From contig BSBM01000200.1 in NCBI GenBank assembly GCA_027924585.1, forward strand, positions 496,001-560,000: 64,000 bases of DNA, given 5' to 3'. The notes under the pieces are model-generated. The model had not been told where the DNA came from and ran no database searches. It saw only the letters and a list, made by a program, of their open reading frames with translations. A program made the translations under genes and the position numbers. Numbering within the stretch: position 1 is the first letter of the stretch; the number at the start of each line of letters is the position of its first letter. Of the stretch, positions 35,105 to 49,131 are shown in pieces. This DNA is from Larix kaempferi (taxonomy: Eukaryota; Streptophyta; Pinopsida; Pinales; Pinaceae).

Positions 35105-38100
35105 AAAGTATGCACATTCTACGTCATAAGGACTTTCTATAGTTTGCGCATGCGTCCGGAAATAAGAAAAGCTTACTTTCCCCGTTGTTTAAAATCACAG
35201 CTTCTAGAAGGTTTACATGATTTCTTAAAAAACACGAGTTTTTAGAAAATGTGTTTTATTTCATAAATGGAATCAACAAAGTATGCACATTCTACGTCAT
35301 AACGACTTTCTATAGTTTGCGCATGCGTTTGGAAATAAGAAAAGCTTACTTCCCCCATTTTTTAAAATCATAGCTTCTAGAAGGTTTACATGATTTCGTA
35401 AAAAACACGAGTTTTTAGAAAATGTGTTTTATTTCCTAAATGGAATCAACAAAGTATGCACATTCTACGTCATAACAACTTTCTATAGTTTGCACATGCG
35501 TCCGGAAATAAGAAGAGCTTACTTCCCCCGTTTTTTAAAATCACAGCTTCTAGAAGGTTTACATGATTTCGTAAAAATCACGAGTTTTTAGAAAATGTGT
35601 TTTATTTCATAAATGGAATCTACAAAGTATGCACATTCTACGTCATAACAACTTTCTATAGTTTGCACATGCGTCCGGAAATAAGAAAAGCTTACTTCCC
35701 CCGTTTTTTAAAATCACAGCTTCTAGAAGGTTTACATGATTTCTTAAAAAACACGAGTTTTTAGAAAATGTGTTTTATTTCATCAATGGAATCTACAAAG
35801 TATGCACATTCTGTGTCCTAACGACTTTCTATAGTTTGCGCATGCGTTTGAAAATAAGAAAAGCTTACTTCCCCCGTTTTTTAAAATCACAGCTTCTAGA
35901 AGGTTTACATGATTTCTTAAAAAACACGAGTTTTTAGAAAATGTTTTTTATTTCATAAATGGAATCACCAAAGTATGCACATTCTACGTAATAACGAATT
36001 TCTATAGTTTGCGCATTCGACCGGAAATAAGAAAAGCTTACTTCCACCGTTTTTTAAAATCACAGCTTCTAGAAGGTTTACATGATTTCGTAAAAAACAC
36101 GAGTTTTTAGAAAATCTGTTTTATTTCATAAATGGAATCAACAAAGTATGCACATTCTACGTCATAACGACTTTCTATAGTTTGCGCATGCGTTTGGAAA
36201 TAAGAACAACTTACTTGCCCCGTTTTTTAAAATCACAGCTTTTAGAAGGTTTACATGATTTCTTAAAAAAGACGAGTTTTTAGAAAATGTGTTTTATTTC
36301 ATAAATGGAATCAACAAAGTATGCACATTCTATGTCATAACGACTTTCTATAGTTTGCGCATGCGTTTGGAAATAAGAACAGCTTACTTCCCTCGTTTTC
36401 TAAAATCACAGCTTCTATAAGGTTTACATGATTTGTTAAAAAACACGAGTTTTTAGAAAATGTGTTTTATTTCATAAATGGAATCAACAAAGTATGCACA
36501 TTCTACGTCATAATGACTTTCTATAGTTTGCGCATCCGTTTGGAAATAAGAAAAGCTTACCTCCCCCGTTTTTTAAAATCACAGCTTCTTGAAGGTTTAC
36601 ATGATTTCGTAAAAAACACGAGTTTTTAGAAAATGTGTTTTATTTCATGAGTGGAATCAAAAAGTATGCACATTCTACGTCATAACGACTTTCTATAGTT
36701 TTGTGCATGCGTCCGGAAATAAGAAAAGCTTCCTTCCCCCGTTTTTTAAAATCACAGCTTCTAGAAGGTTTACATGATTTCTTAAAAAACACGAGTTTTT
36801 AGAAAATGTGTTTTATTTCATAAATGGAATCAACAAAGTATGCACATTCTACATCATAACGACTTTCTACAGTTTACGCACATGTTTGGAAATAAGAAAA
36901 GCTTACTTCCCCCGTTTTTTAAAATCACAGCTTCCAGAAGGTTTACATGATTTCGTAAAAAACACGAGTTTTTAGAAAATGTGTTTTATTTCATAAATGG
37001 AATCAACAAAGTATGCACATTCTACGTCATAACGACTTTCTATAGTTTGCGCATGCGTCCGGAAATAAGAAAAGCTTACTTCCCCCGTTTTTTAAAATCA
37101 CAGCTTCTAGAAGGTTTACATGATTTCTTAAAAAACACGAGTTTTTAGAAAATGTGTTTTATTTCATAAATGGAATCAACAAAGTATGCAGATTCTACGT
37201 CATAACGACTTTCTATAGTTTGCGCATTCATTTGGAAATAAGAAAATCTTACTTCCCCCGTTTTTTAAAATCACAGCTTCTAGAAGGTTTACATGATTTC
37301 GTAAAAAACACGAGTTTTTAGAAAATGTGTTTTATTTCATAAATGGAATCAACAAAGTATGCACATTCTGTGTCATAACGACTTTCTATAGTTTGCGCAT
37401 GCGTTTGGAAATAAGGAAAGCTTACTTCCCCCGTTTTTTAAAATCACAGCTTCTAGAAGGTTTACATGATTTCTTAACAAGCACGAGTTTTTAGAAAATG
37501 TGTTTTATTTCATCAATGGAATCAACAAAGTATGCACATTCTGCGTCATAACGACTTTCTATAATTTGCGCATTCGTCCGGAAATAAGAAAAGCTTACTT
37601 CCACCGTTTTTTAAAATCACAGCTTCTAGAAGGTTTACATGATTTCGTAAAAAACACGAGTTTTTAGAATATGTGCTTTATTTCATAAATGGAATCTACA
37701 AAGTATGCACATTCTACATCATAACGAATTTCTATAGTTTGCGCATTCGTCCGGAAATAAGAAAAGCTTACTTCCACCGTTTTTTTAAATCACAGCTTCT
37801 AGAAGGTTTACATGATTTCGTAAAAAACACTTGTTTTTAGAAAATGTGCTTTATTTCATAAATGGAATCTACAAAGTATGCACATTCTACGTCATAACTA
37901 CTTTCTATAGTTTGCGCATGCGTCCGGAAATAAGAAAAGCTTACTTCCACCGTTTTTTTAAATCACAGCTTCTAGAAGGTTTACATGATTTCGTAAAAAA
38001 CACAAGTTTTTAGAAAATGTGTTTTATTTCATTAATGGAATCTACAAAGTATGCACATTCTACGTCATAACGACTTTCTATAGTTTGTGCATGCGTCCGG

Positions 38101-38690
38101 AAATAAGAAAAGCTTACTTCCCCAGTTTTTTAAAATCACAGCTTCTAGAAGGTTTACCTGATTTCTTAAAAAAACGAGTTTTTAGAAAATGTGTTTTATT
38201 TCATAAATGGAATCAACAAAGTATGCACATTCTACGTCATAACGACTTTCTATAGTTTGCGCATGCGTCCGGAAATAAGAAAATCTTACTTCCCCTATTT
38301 TTTAAAATCACGGCTTCTAGAAGGATTACATGATTTCTTAAAAAACACGAGTTTTTAGAAAATGTGTTTTATTTCATAAATGGAATCAACAAAGTATGCA
38401 CATTCTGCGTCATAACGACTTTCTATAGTTTGCGCATGCGTTTGGAAATAAGAAAAGCTTACTTCCCCCGTTTTTTAAAATCACAGCTTCTAGAAGGTTT
38501 ACATGATTTCTTTAAAAACACGAGTTTTTAGAAAATGTGTTTTATTTCATAAATGGAATCAACAAAGTATTCACATTCTACGTAATAACGACTTTCTATA
38601 GTTTGCGCATTCGACCGGAAATAAGAAAAGCTTACTTCCACCGTTTTTTAAAATCACAGCTTCTAGAAGGTTTACATGATTTCGTAAAAA
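35105..38690 (+). repeat. Long-distance duplication, left copy (pairs with 58800-62220)
   Basis: Matches at 23,699 bp (137 monomers minus 2) and then, after one extra monomer here (about 35639-35811), at 23,526-23,527 bp (136 monomers minus 1-2). Shared order: CATAAGGAC, CTTTCCCC, AAGAAGAGCTT (about 35512 and 59211), CGTAAAAATCACG, CTGTGTC, CGTAATAACGAATTTC, AAGAACAGC or AAGAACAAC, GCATCCGTTTGG, ATGAGTGG, CTTCCAGAAGG, GCATTCATTTGG, CTGCGTC, GAATATGTGC and CTACTTTC. The right-hand part is also the start of copy 1 of the 42-monomer unit. Confidence 0.75.
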
Positions 38691-40308
38691 ACACGAGTTT
38701 TTAGAAAATGTGTTTTATTTCATAAATGGAATCAACAAAGTATGCACATTCTACGTCATGACGACTTTCTATAATTTGAGCATGCGTCCAGAAATAAGAA
38801 AAGCTTACTTCCACCATTTTTCAAAATCACAGCATCTAGAAGGTTTACATGATGTCTTAAAAAACACGAGTTTTTAGAAAATGTGTTTTATTTCATAAAT
38901 GGAATCAACAAAGTATGCACATTCTACGTCATCATGACTTTCTATAGTTTGCGCATGCGTTTCGAAATAAGAAAAGCTTACTTCCCCCGTTTTTTAAAAC
39001 CACAGCTTCTAGAAGGTTTACATGATTTGTTAAAAAACACGAGTTTTTAGAAAATGTGTTTTATTTCATAAATGGAATCAACAAAGTATGCACATTCTAC
39101 GTCATAACGACTTTCTATAGTTTGCGCATGCGTTTGGAAATAAGAAAAGCTTACCTCCCCCGTTTTTTAAAATCACAGCTTCTTGAAGGTTTACATGATT
39201 TCGTAAAAAACATGAGTTTTTAGAAAATGAGATTTATTTCATAAATGGAATCTACAAAGTATGCACATTCTACGTCATAACGACTTTCTATAGATTGCGC
39301 ATGCGTTCGGAAATAAGAAAAGCTTACTTCCCTCGTTTTTTAAAATCCCAGCTTCTAGAAGGTTTACATGATTTCTTAAAAAACACGAGTTTTTAGAAAA
39401 TGTGTTTTATTTCATAAATGGAATCAACAAAGTATGCACATTCTACGTCATAACGACTTTCTATAGTTTGCGCATGCGTTTGGAAATAAGAAAAGCTTAC
39501 TTCCCCCGTTTTTTAAAATCACAGCATCTAGAAGTTTTACATGATTTCTTAAAAAACACGAGTTTTTAGAAAATGTGTTTTATTTCATAAATGGAATCAA
39601 CAAAGTATGCACATTCTACGTCATAAGGACTTTCTATAGTTTGCGCATGCGTCTGGAAATAAGAAAAGCTTACTTCCCCCGTTTTTTAAAATCACAGCTT
39701 CTAGAAGGTTTACATGATTTCTTAAAAAACACGAGTTTTTAGAAAATGTGTTTTATTTCATAAATGGAATAAACAAAGTATGCACATTCTTCGTCATAAC
39801 GACTTGCTATAGTTTGCGCATGCGTTTGGAAATAAGAAAAGCTTACTTCCCCCGTTTTTTAAAATCACAGCTTCTATAAGGTTTACATGATTTCGTAAAA
39901 AACACGAGTTTTTAGAAAATATGTTTTATTTCATAAATGGAATAAACAAAGTATGCACATTCTACGTCCTAACGACTTTCTATAGTTTGCGCATGCGTCC
40001 GGAAATAAGAAAAGCTTACTTCCCCCGTTTTTTAAAATCACAGCTTCTAGAAGGTTTACATGATTTCTTAAAAAACACGAGTTTTTAGAAAATGTGTTTT
40101 ATTTCGTCAATGGAATCAACAAAGTATGCACATTCTATGTCATAGCGACTTTCTATAGTTTGCGCATGCGTTTGGAAATAAGAAAAGCTTACTTCCACCG
40201 TTTTTTAAAATCACAACTTCTAGAAGGTTTACATGATTTCTTAAAAAACACGAGTTTTTAGAGAATGTGTTTTATTTCATAAATGGAATCAACAAAGTAT
40301 GCACATTC
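38579..40308 (+). repeat. 10-monomer HOR unit, copy 1a (1,730 bp)
   Basis: Begins with CGTAATAACG and CATTCGACCGG. It continues through ATTTTTCAAAATC with AGCATCTAG and TGATGTC, TTTCGAAATAAG with AAAACCAC, CTTCTTGAAGG with AATGAGATTTA, AGATTGCGC with CTCGTTTT and ATCCCAG, AGCATCTAGAAGTTTTAC, AAGGAC with GTCTGG, ACTTGCTATAG with CTATAAGG, CGTCCTAACG, and TTTCGTCAATGG with CATAGCGAC. The next CGTAATAACG is exactly 1,730 bp on, at 40311. Confidence 0.82.
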
Positions 40309-41865
40309 TACGTAATAACGACTTTCTATAGTTTGCGCATTCGACCGGAAATAAGAAAAGCTTACTTCCACCGTTTTTTAAAATCACAGCTTCTAGAAGG
40401 TTTACATGATTTCGTAAAAAACACGAGTTTTTAGAAAATGTGTTTTATTTCATAAATGGAATCAACAAAGTATGCACATTCTACGTCATAACGACTTTCT
40501 ATAATTTGCGCATGCGTCCAGAAATAAGAAAAGCTTACTTCCACCATTTTTCAAAATCACAGCATCTAGAAGGTATACATGATGTCTTAAAAAACACGAG
40601 TTTTTAGAAAATGTGTTTTATTTCATAAATGGAATAAACAAAGTATGCACATTCTACGTCATCACGACTTTCTATAGTTTGCGCATGCGTTTCGAAATAA
40701 GAAAAGCTTACTTCCCCCGTTTTTTAAAACCACAGCTTCTAGAAGGTTTACATGATTTGTTAAAAAACACGAGTTATTAGAAAATGTGTTTTATTTCATA
40801 AATGGAATCAACAAAGTATGCACATTCTACGTCATAACGACTTTCTATAGTTTGCGCATGCGTTTGGAAATAAGAAAAGCTTACCTCCCCCGTTTTTTAA
40901 AATCACAGCTTCTTGAAGGTTTACATGATTTCGTAAAAAACATGAGTTTTTAGAAAATGAGATTTATTTCATAAATGGAATCTACAAAGTATGCACATTC
41001 TACGTCATAACGACTTTCTATAGATTGCGCATGCGTCCGGAAATAAGAAAAGCTTACTTCCCTCGTTTTTTAAAATCCCAGCTTTTAGAAGGTTTACATG
41101 ATTTCTTAAAAAACACGAGTTTTTAGAAAATGTGTTTTATTTCATAAATGGAATCAACAAAGTATGCACATTCTACGTCATAAGGACTTTCTATAGTTTG
41201 CGCATGCGTCTGGAAATAAGAAAAGCTTACTTCCCCCGTTTTTTTAAATCACAGCTTCTAGAAGGTTTACATGATTTCTTAAAAAACACGAGTTTTTAGA
41301 AAATGTGTTTTATTTCATAAATGGAATAAACAAAGTATGCACATTCTACGTCATAACGACTTGCTATAGTTTGCGCATGCGTTTGGAAATAAGAAAAGCT
41401 TACTTCCCCCGTTTTTTAAAATCACAGCTTCTATAAGGTTTACATGATTTCGTAAAAAACACGAGTTTTTAGAAAATGTGTTTTATTTCATAAATGGAAT
41501 AAACAAAGTATGCACATTCTACGTCCTAACGACTTTCTATAGTTTGCGCATGCGTCCGGAAATAAGAAAAGCTTACTTCCCCCGTTTTTTAAAATCACAG
41601 CTTCTAGAAGGTTTACATGATTTCTTAAAAAACACGAGTTTTTAGAAAATGTGTTTTATTTCGTCAATGGAATCAACAAAGTATGCACATTCTATGTCAT
41701 AGCGACTTTCTATAGTTTGCGCATGCGTTTGGAAATAAGAAAAGCTTACTTCCACCGTTTTTTAAAATCACAACTTCTAGAAGGTTTACATGATTTCTTA
41801 AAAAACACGAGTTTTTAGAGAATGTGTTTTATTTCATAAATGGAATCAACAAAGTATGCACATTC
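40309..41865 (+). repeat. 9-monomer derivative of the 10-mer, copy 1b
   Basis: Repeats 38579-40308 but without the monomer carrying AGCATCTAGAAGTTTTAC. AGATTG is 1,730 bp from its partner (39292 and 41022), but AAGGAC is 1,557 bp (39625 and 41182), a loss of exactly one monomer. The next monomer, at 41866, reads CGTCATAACG and enters the GAGCTTTTAG module. Confidence 0.82.
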
Positions 41866-44800
41866 TACGTCATAACGACTTTCTATAGTTTGCGCATGCG
41901 TCCGGAAATAAGAAAAGCTTTCTTCCACCGTTTTTTAAAATCACAGCTTCTAGAAGGTTTACATGATTTCTTAAAAAACACGAGCTTTTAGAAAATGTGT
42001 TTTATTTCATAAATGGAATCTACAAAGTATGCACATTCTACGTCATAACGACTTTCTATATTTTGCGCATGCGTCCGGAAATAAGAAAAGCTTACTTCCC
42101 CTGTTTTTTAAAATCACAGCTTCTAGAAGGTTTACATGATTTCGTAAAAAACACGAGTTTTTAGAAAATGTGTTTTATTGCATAAATGGAATCTACAAAT
42201 TATGCACATTCTACGTCATAACGACTTTCTATAGTTTGCGCATGCGTCCGGAAATAAGAAAAGCTTACTTCCACCGTTTTTTAAAATCACAGCTTCTAAA
42301 AGGTTTACATGATTTCGTAAAAAACACGAGTTTTTAGAAAATGTGTTTTATTTCATCAATGGAATCAACAAAGTATGCACATTCTATGTCATAAGGACTT
42401 TCTATAGTTTGCGCATGCGTCCGGAAATAAGAAAAGCTTACTTCCACCGTTTTTCAAAATCACAGCTTCTAGAAGGTTTACATGATTTCGTAAAAAACAC
42501 GAGTTTTTAGAAAATTTGTTTTATTTCATAAATGGAATCTACAAAGTATGCACATTCTACGTCATAACGATTTTCTATAGTTTGCGCATGCATCCGGAAA
42601 TAAGAAAAGCTTACTTCCCCCGTTTTTTAAAATCACAGCTTCTAGAAAGTTTACATGATTTCTTAAAAAACATGAGTTTTTAGAAAATGTGTTTTATTTC
42701 ATAAATGGAATGAACAAAGTATGCACATTTTACGTCATAACGACTTTCTATAGTTTGCGCATTCGTCTGGAAATAAGAAAAGCTTAATTCCCCCGTTTTT
42801 TAAAATCACAGCTTCTTGAAGGTTTACATGATTTCGTAAAAAACACGACTTTTTATAAAATTTGTTTTATTTCATAAATGGAATCTACAAAGTATGCACA
42901 TTCTACGTCATAACGATTTTTTATAGTTTGCGCATGCATCCGGAAATAAGAAAAGCTTACTTCCCCCGTTTTTTAAAATCACAGCTTCTAGAAAGTTTAC
43001 ATGATTTCTGAAAAAACATGAGTTTTTAGAAAATGTGTTTTATTATATAAATGGAATCAACAAAGTATGCACATTTTACGTCATAGCGACTTTCTATAGT
43101 TTGCGCATGCGTTTGGAAATAAGAAAAGCTTACTTCCCCCGTTTTTTAAAATCCCAGCTTCTAGAAGGTTTACATGATTTCTTAAAAAACACGAGTTTTT
43201 AGAAAATGTTTTTTATTTCATAAATGGAATCACCAAAGTATGCACATTCTACGTAATAACGAATTTCTATAGTTTGCGCATTCGACCGGAAATAAGAAAA
43301 GCTTACTTCCACCGTTTTTTAAAATCACAGCTTCTAGAAGGTTTACATGATTTCGTAAAAAACACGAGTTTTTAGAAAATGTGTTTTATTTCATAAATGG
43401 AATCAACAAAGTATGCACATTCTACGTCATAACGACTTTCTATAGTTTGCGCATGCGTTTGGAAATAAGAACAGCTTACTTGCCCCGTTTTTTAAAATCA
43501 CAGCTTTTAGAAGGTTTACATGATTTCTTAAAAAAGACGAGTTTTTAGAAAATGTGTTTTATTTCATAAATGGAATCAACAAAGTATGCACATTCTATGT
43601 CATAACGACTTTCTATAGTTTGCGCATGCGTTTGGAAATAAGAACAGCTTACTTCCCTCGTTTTCTAAAATCACAGCTTCTATAAGGTTTACATGATTTG
43701 TTAAAAAACACGAGTTTTTAGAAAATGTGTTTTATTTCATAAATGGAATCAACAAAGTATGCACATTCTACGTCATAATGACTTTCTATAGTTTGCGCAT
43801 CCGTTTGGAAATAAGAAAAGCTTACCTCCCCCGTTTTTTAAAATCACAGCTTCTTGAAGGTTTACATGATTTCGTAAAAAACACGAGTTTTTAGAAAATG
43901 TGTTTTATTTCATGAGTGGAATCAAAAAGTATGCACATTCTACGTCATAACGACTTTCTATAGTTTTGTGCATTCGTCCGGAAATAAGAAAAGCTTCCTT
44001 CCCCCGTTTTTTAAAATCACAGCTTCTAGAAGGTTTACATGATTTCTTAAAAAACACGAGTTTTTAGAAAATGTGTTTTATTTCATAAATGGAATCAACA
44101 AAGTATGCACATTCTACATCATAACGACTTTCTACAGTTTACGCACATGTTTGGAAATAAGAAAAGCTTACTTCCCCCGTTTTTTAAAATCACAGCTTCC
44201 AGAAGGTTTACATGATTTCGTAAAAAACACGAGTTTTTAGAAAATGTGTTTTATTTCATAAATGGAATCAACAAAGTATGCACATTCTACGTCATAACGA
44301 CTTTCTATAGTTTGCGCATGCGTCCGGAAATAAGAAAAGCTTACTTCCCCCGTTTTTTAAAATCACAGCTTCTAGAAGGTTTACATGATTTCTTAAAAAA
44401 CACGAGTTTTTAGAAAATGTGTTTTATTTCATAAATGGAATCAACAAAGTATGCAGATTCTACGTCATAACGACTTTCTATAGTTTGCGCATTCATTTGG
44501 AAATAAGAAAAGCTTACTTCCCCCGTTTTTTAAAATCACAGCTTCTAGAAGGTTTACATGATTTCGTAAAAAACACGAGTTTTTAGAAAATGTGTTTTAT
44601 TTCATAAATGGAATCAACAAAGTATGCACATTCTGTGTCATAACGACTTTCTATAGTTTGCGCATGCGTTTGGAAATAAGGAAAGCTTACTTCCCCCGTT
44701 TTTTAAAATCACAGCTTCTAGAAGGTTTACATGATTTCTTAACAAGCACGAGTTTTTAGAAAATGTGTTTTATTTCATCAATGGAATCAACAAAGTATGC

Positions 44801-45844
44801 ACATTCTGCGTCATAACGACTTTCTATAGTTTGCGCATTCGTCCGGAAATAAGAAAAGCTTACTTCCACCGTTTTTTAAAATCACAGCTTCTAGAAGGTT
44901 TACATGATTTCGTAAAAAACACGAGTTTTTAGAATATGTGCTTTATTTCATAAATGGAATCTACAAAGTATGCACATTCTACATCATAACGAATTTCTAT
45001 AGTTTGCGCATTCGTCCGGAAATAAGAAAAGCTTACTTCCACCGTTTTTTTAAATCACAGCTTCTAGAAGGTTTACATGATTTCGTAAAAAACACTTGTT
45101 TTTAGAAAATGTGCTTTATTTCATAAATGGAATCTACAAAGTATGCACATTCTACGTCATAACTACTTTCTATAGTTTGCGCATGCGTCCGGAAATAAGA
45201 AAAGCTTACTTCCACCGTTTTTTTAAATCACAGCTTCTAGAAGGTTTACATGATTTCGTAAAAAACACAAGTTTTTAGAAAATGTGTTTTATTTCATTAA
45301 TGGAATCTACAAAGTATTCACATTCTACGTCATAACGACTTTCTATAGTTTGTGCATGCGTCCGGAAATAAGAAAAGCTTACTTCCCCAGTTTTTTAAAA
45401 TCACAGCTTCTAGAAGGTTTACCTGATTTCTTAAAAAACACGAGTTTTTAGAAAATGTGTTTTATTTCATAAATGGAATCAACAAAGTATGCACATTCTA
45501 CGTCATAACGAATTTCTATAGTTTGCGCATGCGTCCGGAAATAAGAAAATCTTACTTCCCCTATTTTTTAAAATCACGGCTTCTAGAAGGATTACATGAT
45601 TTCTTAAAAAACACGAGTTTTTAGAAAATGTGTTTTATTTCATAAATGGAATCAACAAAGTATGCACATTCTGCGTCATAACGACTTTCTATAATTTGCG
45701 CATGCGTTTGGAAATAAGAAAAGCTTACTTCCCCCGTTTTTTAAAATCACAGCTTCTAGAAGGTTTACATGATTTCTTTAAAAACACGAGTTTTTAGAAA
45801 ATGTGTTTTATTTCATAAATGGAATCAACAAAGTATGCACATTC

Positions 45845-47574
45845 TACGTAATAACGACTTTCTATAGTTTGCGCATTCGACCGGAAATAAGAAAAGCTTA
45901 CTTCCACCGTTTTTTAAAATCACAGCTTCTAGAAGGTTTACATGATTTCGTAAAAAACACGAGTTTTTAGAAAATGTGTTTTATTTCATAAATGGAATCA
46001 ACAAAGTATGCACATTCTACGTCATAACGACTTTCTATAATTTGCGCATGCGTCCAGAAATAAGAAAAGCTTACTTCCACCATTTTTCAAAATCACAGCA
46101 TCTAGAAGGTTTACATGATGTCTTAAAAAACACGAGTTTTTAGAAAATGTGTTTTATTTCATAAATGGAATCAACAAAGTATGCACATTCTACGTCATCA
46201 CGACTTTCTATAGTTTGCGCATGCGTTTCGAAATAAGAAAAGCTTACTTCCCCCGTTTTTTAAAACCACAGCTTCTAGAAGGTTTACATGATTTGTTAAA
46301 AAACACGAGTTTTTAGAAAATGTGTTTTATTTCATAAATGGAATGAACAAAGTATGCACATTCTACGTCATAACGACTTTCTATAGTTTGCGCATGCGTT
46401 TGGAAATAAGAAAAGCTTACCTCCCCCGTTTTTTAAAATCACAGCTTCTTGAAGGTTTACATGATTTCGTAAAAAACATGAGTTTTTAGAAAATGAGATT
46501 TATTTCATAAATGGAATCTACAAAGTATGCACATTCTACGTCATAACGACTTTCTATAGATTGCGCATGCGTCCGGAAATAAGAAAAGCTTACTTCCCTC
46601 GTTTTTTAAAATCCCAGCTTCTAGAAGGTTTACATGATTTCTTAAAAAACACGAGTTTTTAGAAAATGTGTTTTATTTCATAAATGGAATCAACAAAGTA
46701 TACACATTCTACGTCATAACGACTTTCTATAGTTTGCCCATGCGTTTGGAAATAAGAAAAGCTTACTTCCCCCGTTTTTTAAAATCACAGCATCTAGAAG
46801 TTTTACATGATTTCTTAAAAAACACGAGTTTTTAGAAAATGTGTTTTATTTCATAAATGGAATCAACAAAGTATGCACATTCTACGTCATAAGGACTTTC
46901 TATAGTTTGCGCATGCGTCTGGAAATAAGAAAAGCTTACTTCCCCCGTTTTTTAAAATCACAGATTCTAGAAGGTTTACATGATTTCTTAAAAAACACGA
47001 GTTTTTAGAAAATGTGTTTTATTTCATAAATGGAATAAAAAAAGTATGCACATTCTACGTCATAACGACTTGCTATAGTTTGCGCATGCGTTTGGAAATA
47101 AGAAAAGCTTACTTCCCCCGTTTTTTAAAATCACAGCTTCTATAAGGTTTACATGATTTCGTAAAAAACACGAGTTTTTAGAAAATATGTTTTATTTCAT
47201 AAATGGAATAAACAAAGTATGCACATTCTACGTCCTAACGACTTTCTATAGTTTGCGCATGCGTCCGGAAATAAGAAAAGCTTACTTCCCCCGTTTTTTA
47301 AAATCACAGCTTCTAGAAGGTTTACATGATTTCTTAAAAAACACGAGTTTTTAGAAAATGTGTTTTATTTCGTCAATGGAATCAACAAAGTATGCACATT
47401 CTATGTCATAGCGACTTTCTATAGTTTGCGCATGCGTTTGGAAATAAGAAAAGCTTACTTCCACCGTTTTTTAAAATCACAACTTCTAGAAGGTTTACAT
47501 GATTTCTTAAAAAACACGAGTTTTTAGAGAATGTGTTTTATTTCATAAATGGAATCAACAAAGTATGCACATTC
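45845..47574 (+). repeat. 10-monomer HOR unit, copy 2a
   Basis: The 42-monomer-duplicated partner of 38579-40308, with the same ten monomers in the same order. CGTAATAACG is at 45847 and recurs 1,730 bp later at 47577. Small differences include GCCCATGCG and TATACACATTC near 46.70-46.74 kb. Confidence 0.82.
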
Positions 47575-49131
47575 TACGTAATAACGACTTTCTATAGTTT
47601 GCGCATTCGACCGGAAATAAGAAAAGCTTACTTCCACCGTTTTTTAAAATCACAGCTTCTAGAAGGTTTACATGATTTCGTAAAAAACACGAGTTTTTAG
47701 AAAATGTGTTTTATTTCATAAATGGAATCAACAAAGTATGCACATTCTACGTCATAACGACTTTCTATAATTTGCGCATGTGTCCAGAAATAAGAAAAGC
47801 TTACTTCCACCATTTTTCAAAATCACAGCATCTAGAAGGTTTAGATGATGTCTTAAAAAACACGAGTTTTTAGAAAATGTCTTTTATTTCATAAATGGAA
47901 TAAACAAAGTATGCACATTCTACGTCATCACGACTTTCTATAGTTTGCGCATGCGTTTCGAAATAAGAAAAGCTTACTTCCCCCGTTTTTTAAAACCACA
48001 GCTTCTAGAAGGTTTACATGATTTGTTAAAAAACACGAGTTTTTAGAAAATGTGTTTTATTTCATAAATGGAATCAACAAAGTATGCACATTCTACGTCA
48101 TAACGACTTTCTATAGTTTGCGCATGCGTTTGGAAATAAGAAAAGCTTACCTCCCCCGTTTTTTAAAATCACAGCTTCTTGAAGGTTTACATGATTTCGT
48201 AAAAAACATGAGTTTTTAGAAAATGAGATTTATTTCATAAATGGAATCTACAAAGTATGCACATTCTACGTCATAACGACTTTCTATAGATTGCGCATGC
48301 GTCCGGAAATAAGAAAAGCTTACTTCCCTCGTTTTTTAAAATCCCAGCTTCTAGAAGGTTTACATGATTTCTTAAAAAACACGAGTTTTTAGAAAATGTG
48401 TTTTATTTCATAAATGGAATCAACAAAGTATGCACATTCTACGTCATAAGGACTTTCTATAGTTTGCGCATGCGTCTGGAAATAAGAAAAGCTTACTTCC
48501 CCCGTTTTTTAAAATCACAGCTTCTAGAAGGTTTACATGATTTCTTAAAAAACACGAGTTTTTAGAAAATGTGTTTTATTTCATAAATGGAATAAACAAA
48601 GTATGCACATTCTACGTCATAACGACTTGCTATAGTTTGCGCATGCGTTTGGAAATAAGAAAAGCTTACTTCCCCCGTTTTTTAAAATCACAGCTTCTAT
48701 AAGGTTTACATGATTTCGTAAAAAACACGAGTTTTTAGAAAATGTGTTTTATTTCATAAATGGAATAAACAAAGTATGCACATTCTACGTCCTAACGACT
48801 TTCTATAGTTTGCGCATGCGTCCGGAAATAAGAAAAGCTTACTTCCCCCGTTTTTTAAAATCACAGCTTCTAGAAGGTTTACATGATTTCTTAAAAAACA
48901 CGAGTTTTTAGAAAATGTGTTTTATTTCGTCAATGGAATCAACAAAGTATGCACATTCTATGTCATAGCGACTTTCTATAGTTTGCGCATGCGTTTGGAA
49001 ATAAGAAAAGCTTACTTCCACCGTTTTTTAAAATCACAACTTCTAGAAGGTTTACATGATTTCTTAAAAAACACGAGTTTTTAGAGAATGTGTTTTATTT
49101 CATAAATGGAATCAACAAAGTATGCACATTC
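47575..49131 (+). repeat. 9-monomer derivative of the 10-mer, copy 2b
   Basis: The partner of 40309-41865, with the same missing monomer. Because both 42-monomer copies contain this shortened unit, the 10-mer duplication and the loss of one monomer came before the 42-monomer duplication. The next monomer starts at 49132. Confidence 0.82.

Larger units (their letters stand above)
35850..43115 (+). repeat. 42-monomer tandem duplication, copy 1 (7,266 bp)
   Basis: This 7.27-kb segment is directly followed by a second copy. Anchors: GGAATCACC at 35961 and 43226 (7,265 bp), CGTAATAACG at 38581 and 45847 (7,266 bp), and ACGACTTTTTATAAAAT at 42845 and 50111 (7,266 bp). 7,266 is 42 x 173. The 1-bp difference comes from a shortened A/CA tract at about 38166 in this copy. 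The inner order includes GAACAGC/GAACAAC monomers, CTTCCAGAAGG, GAATATGTGC, CACTTGTTTTTAG, a 10-monomer unit, its 9-monomer derivative, GAGCTTTTAG, TATTGCATAAATGG and TTATATAAATGG. The two copies differ at only scattered bases. Confidence 0.88.
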
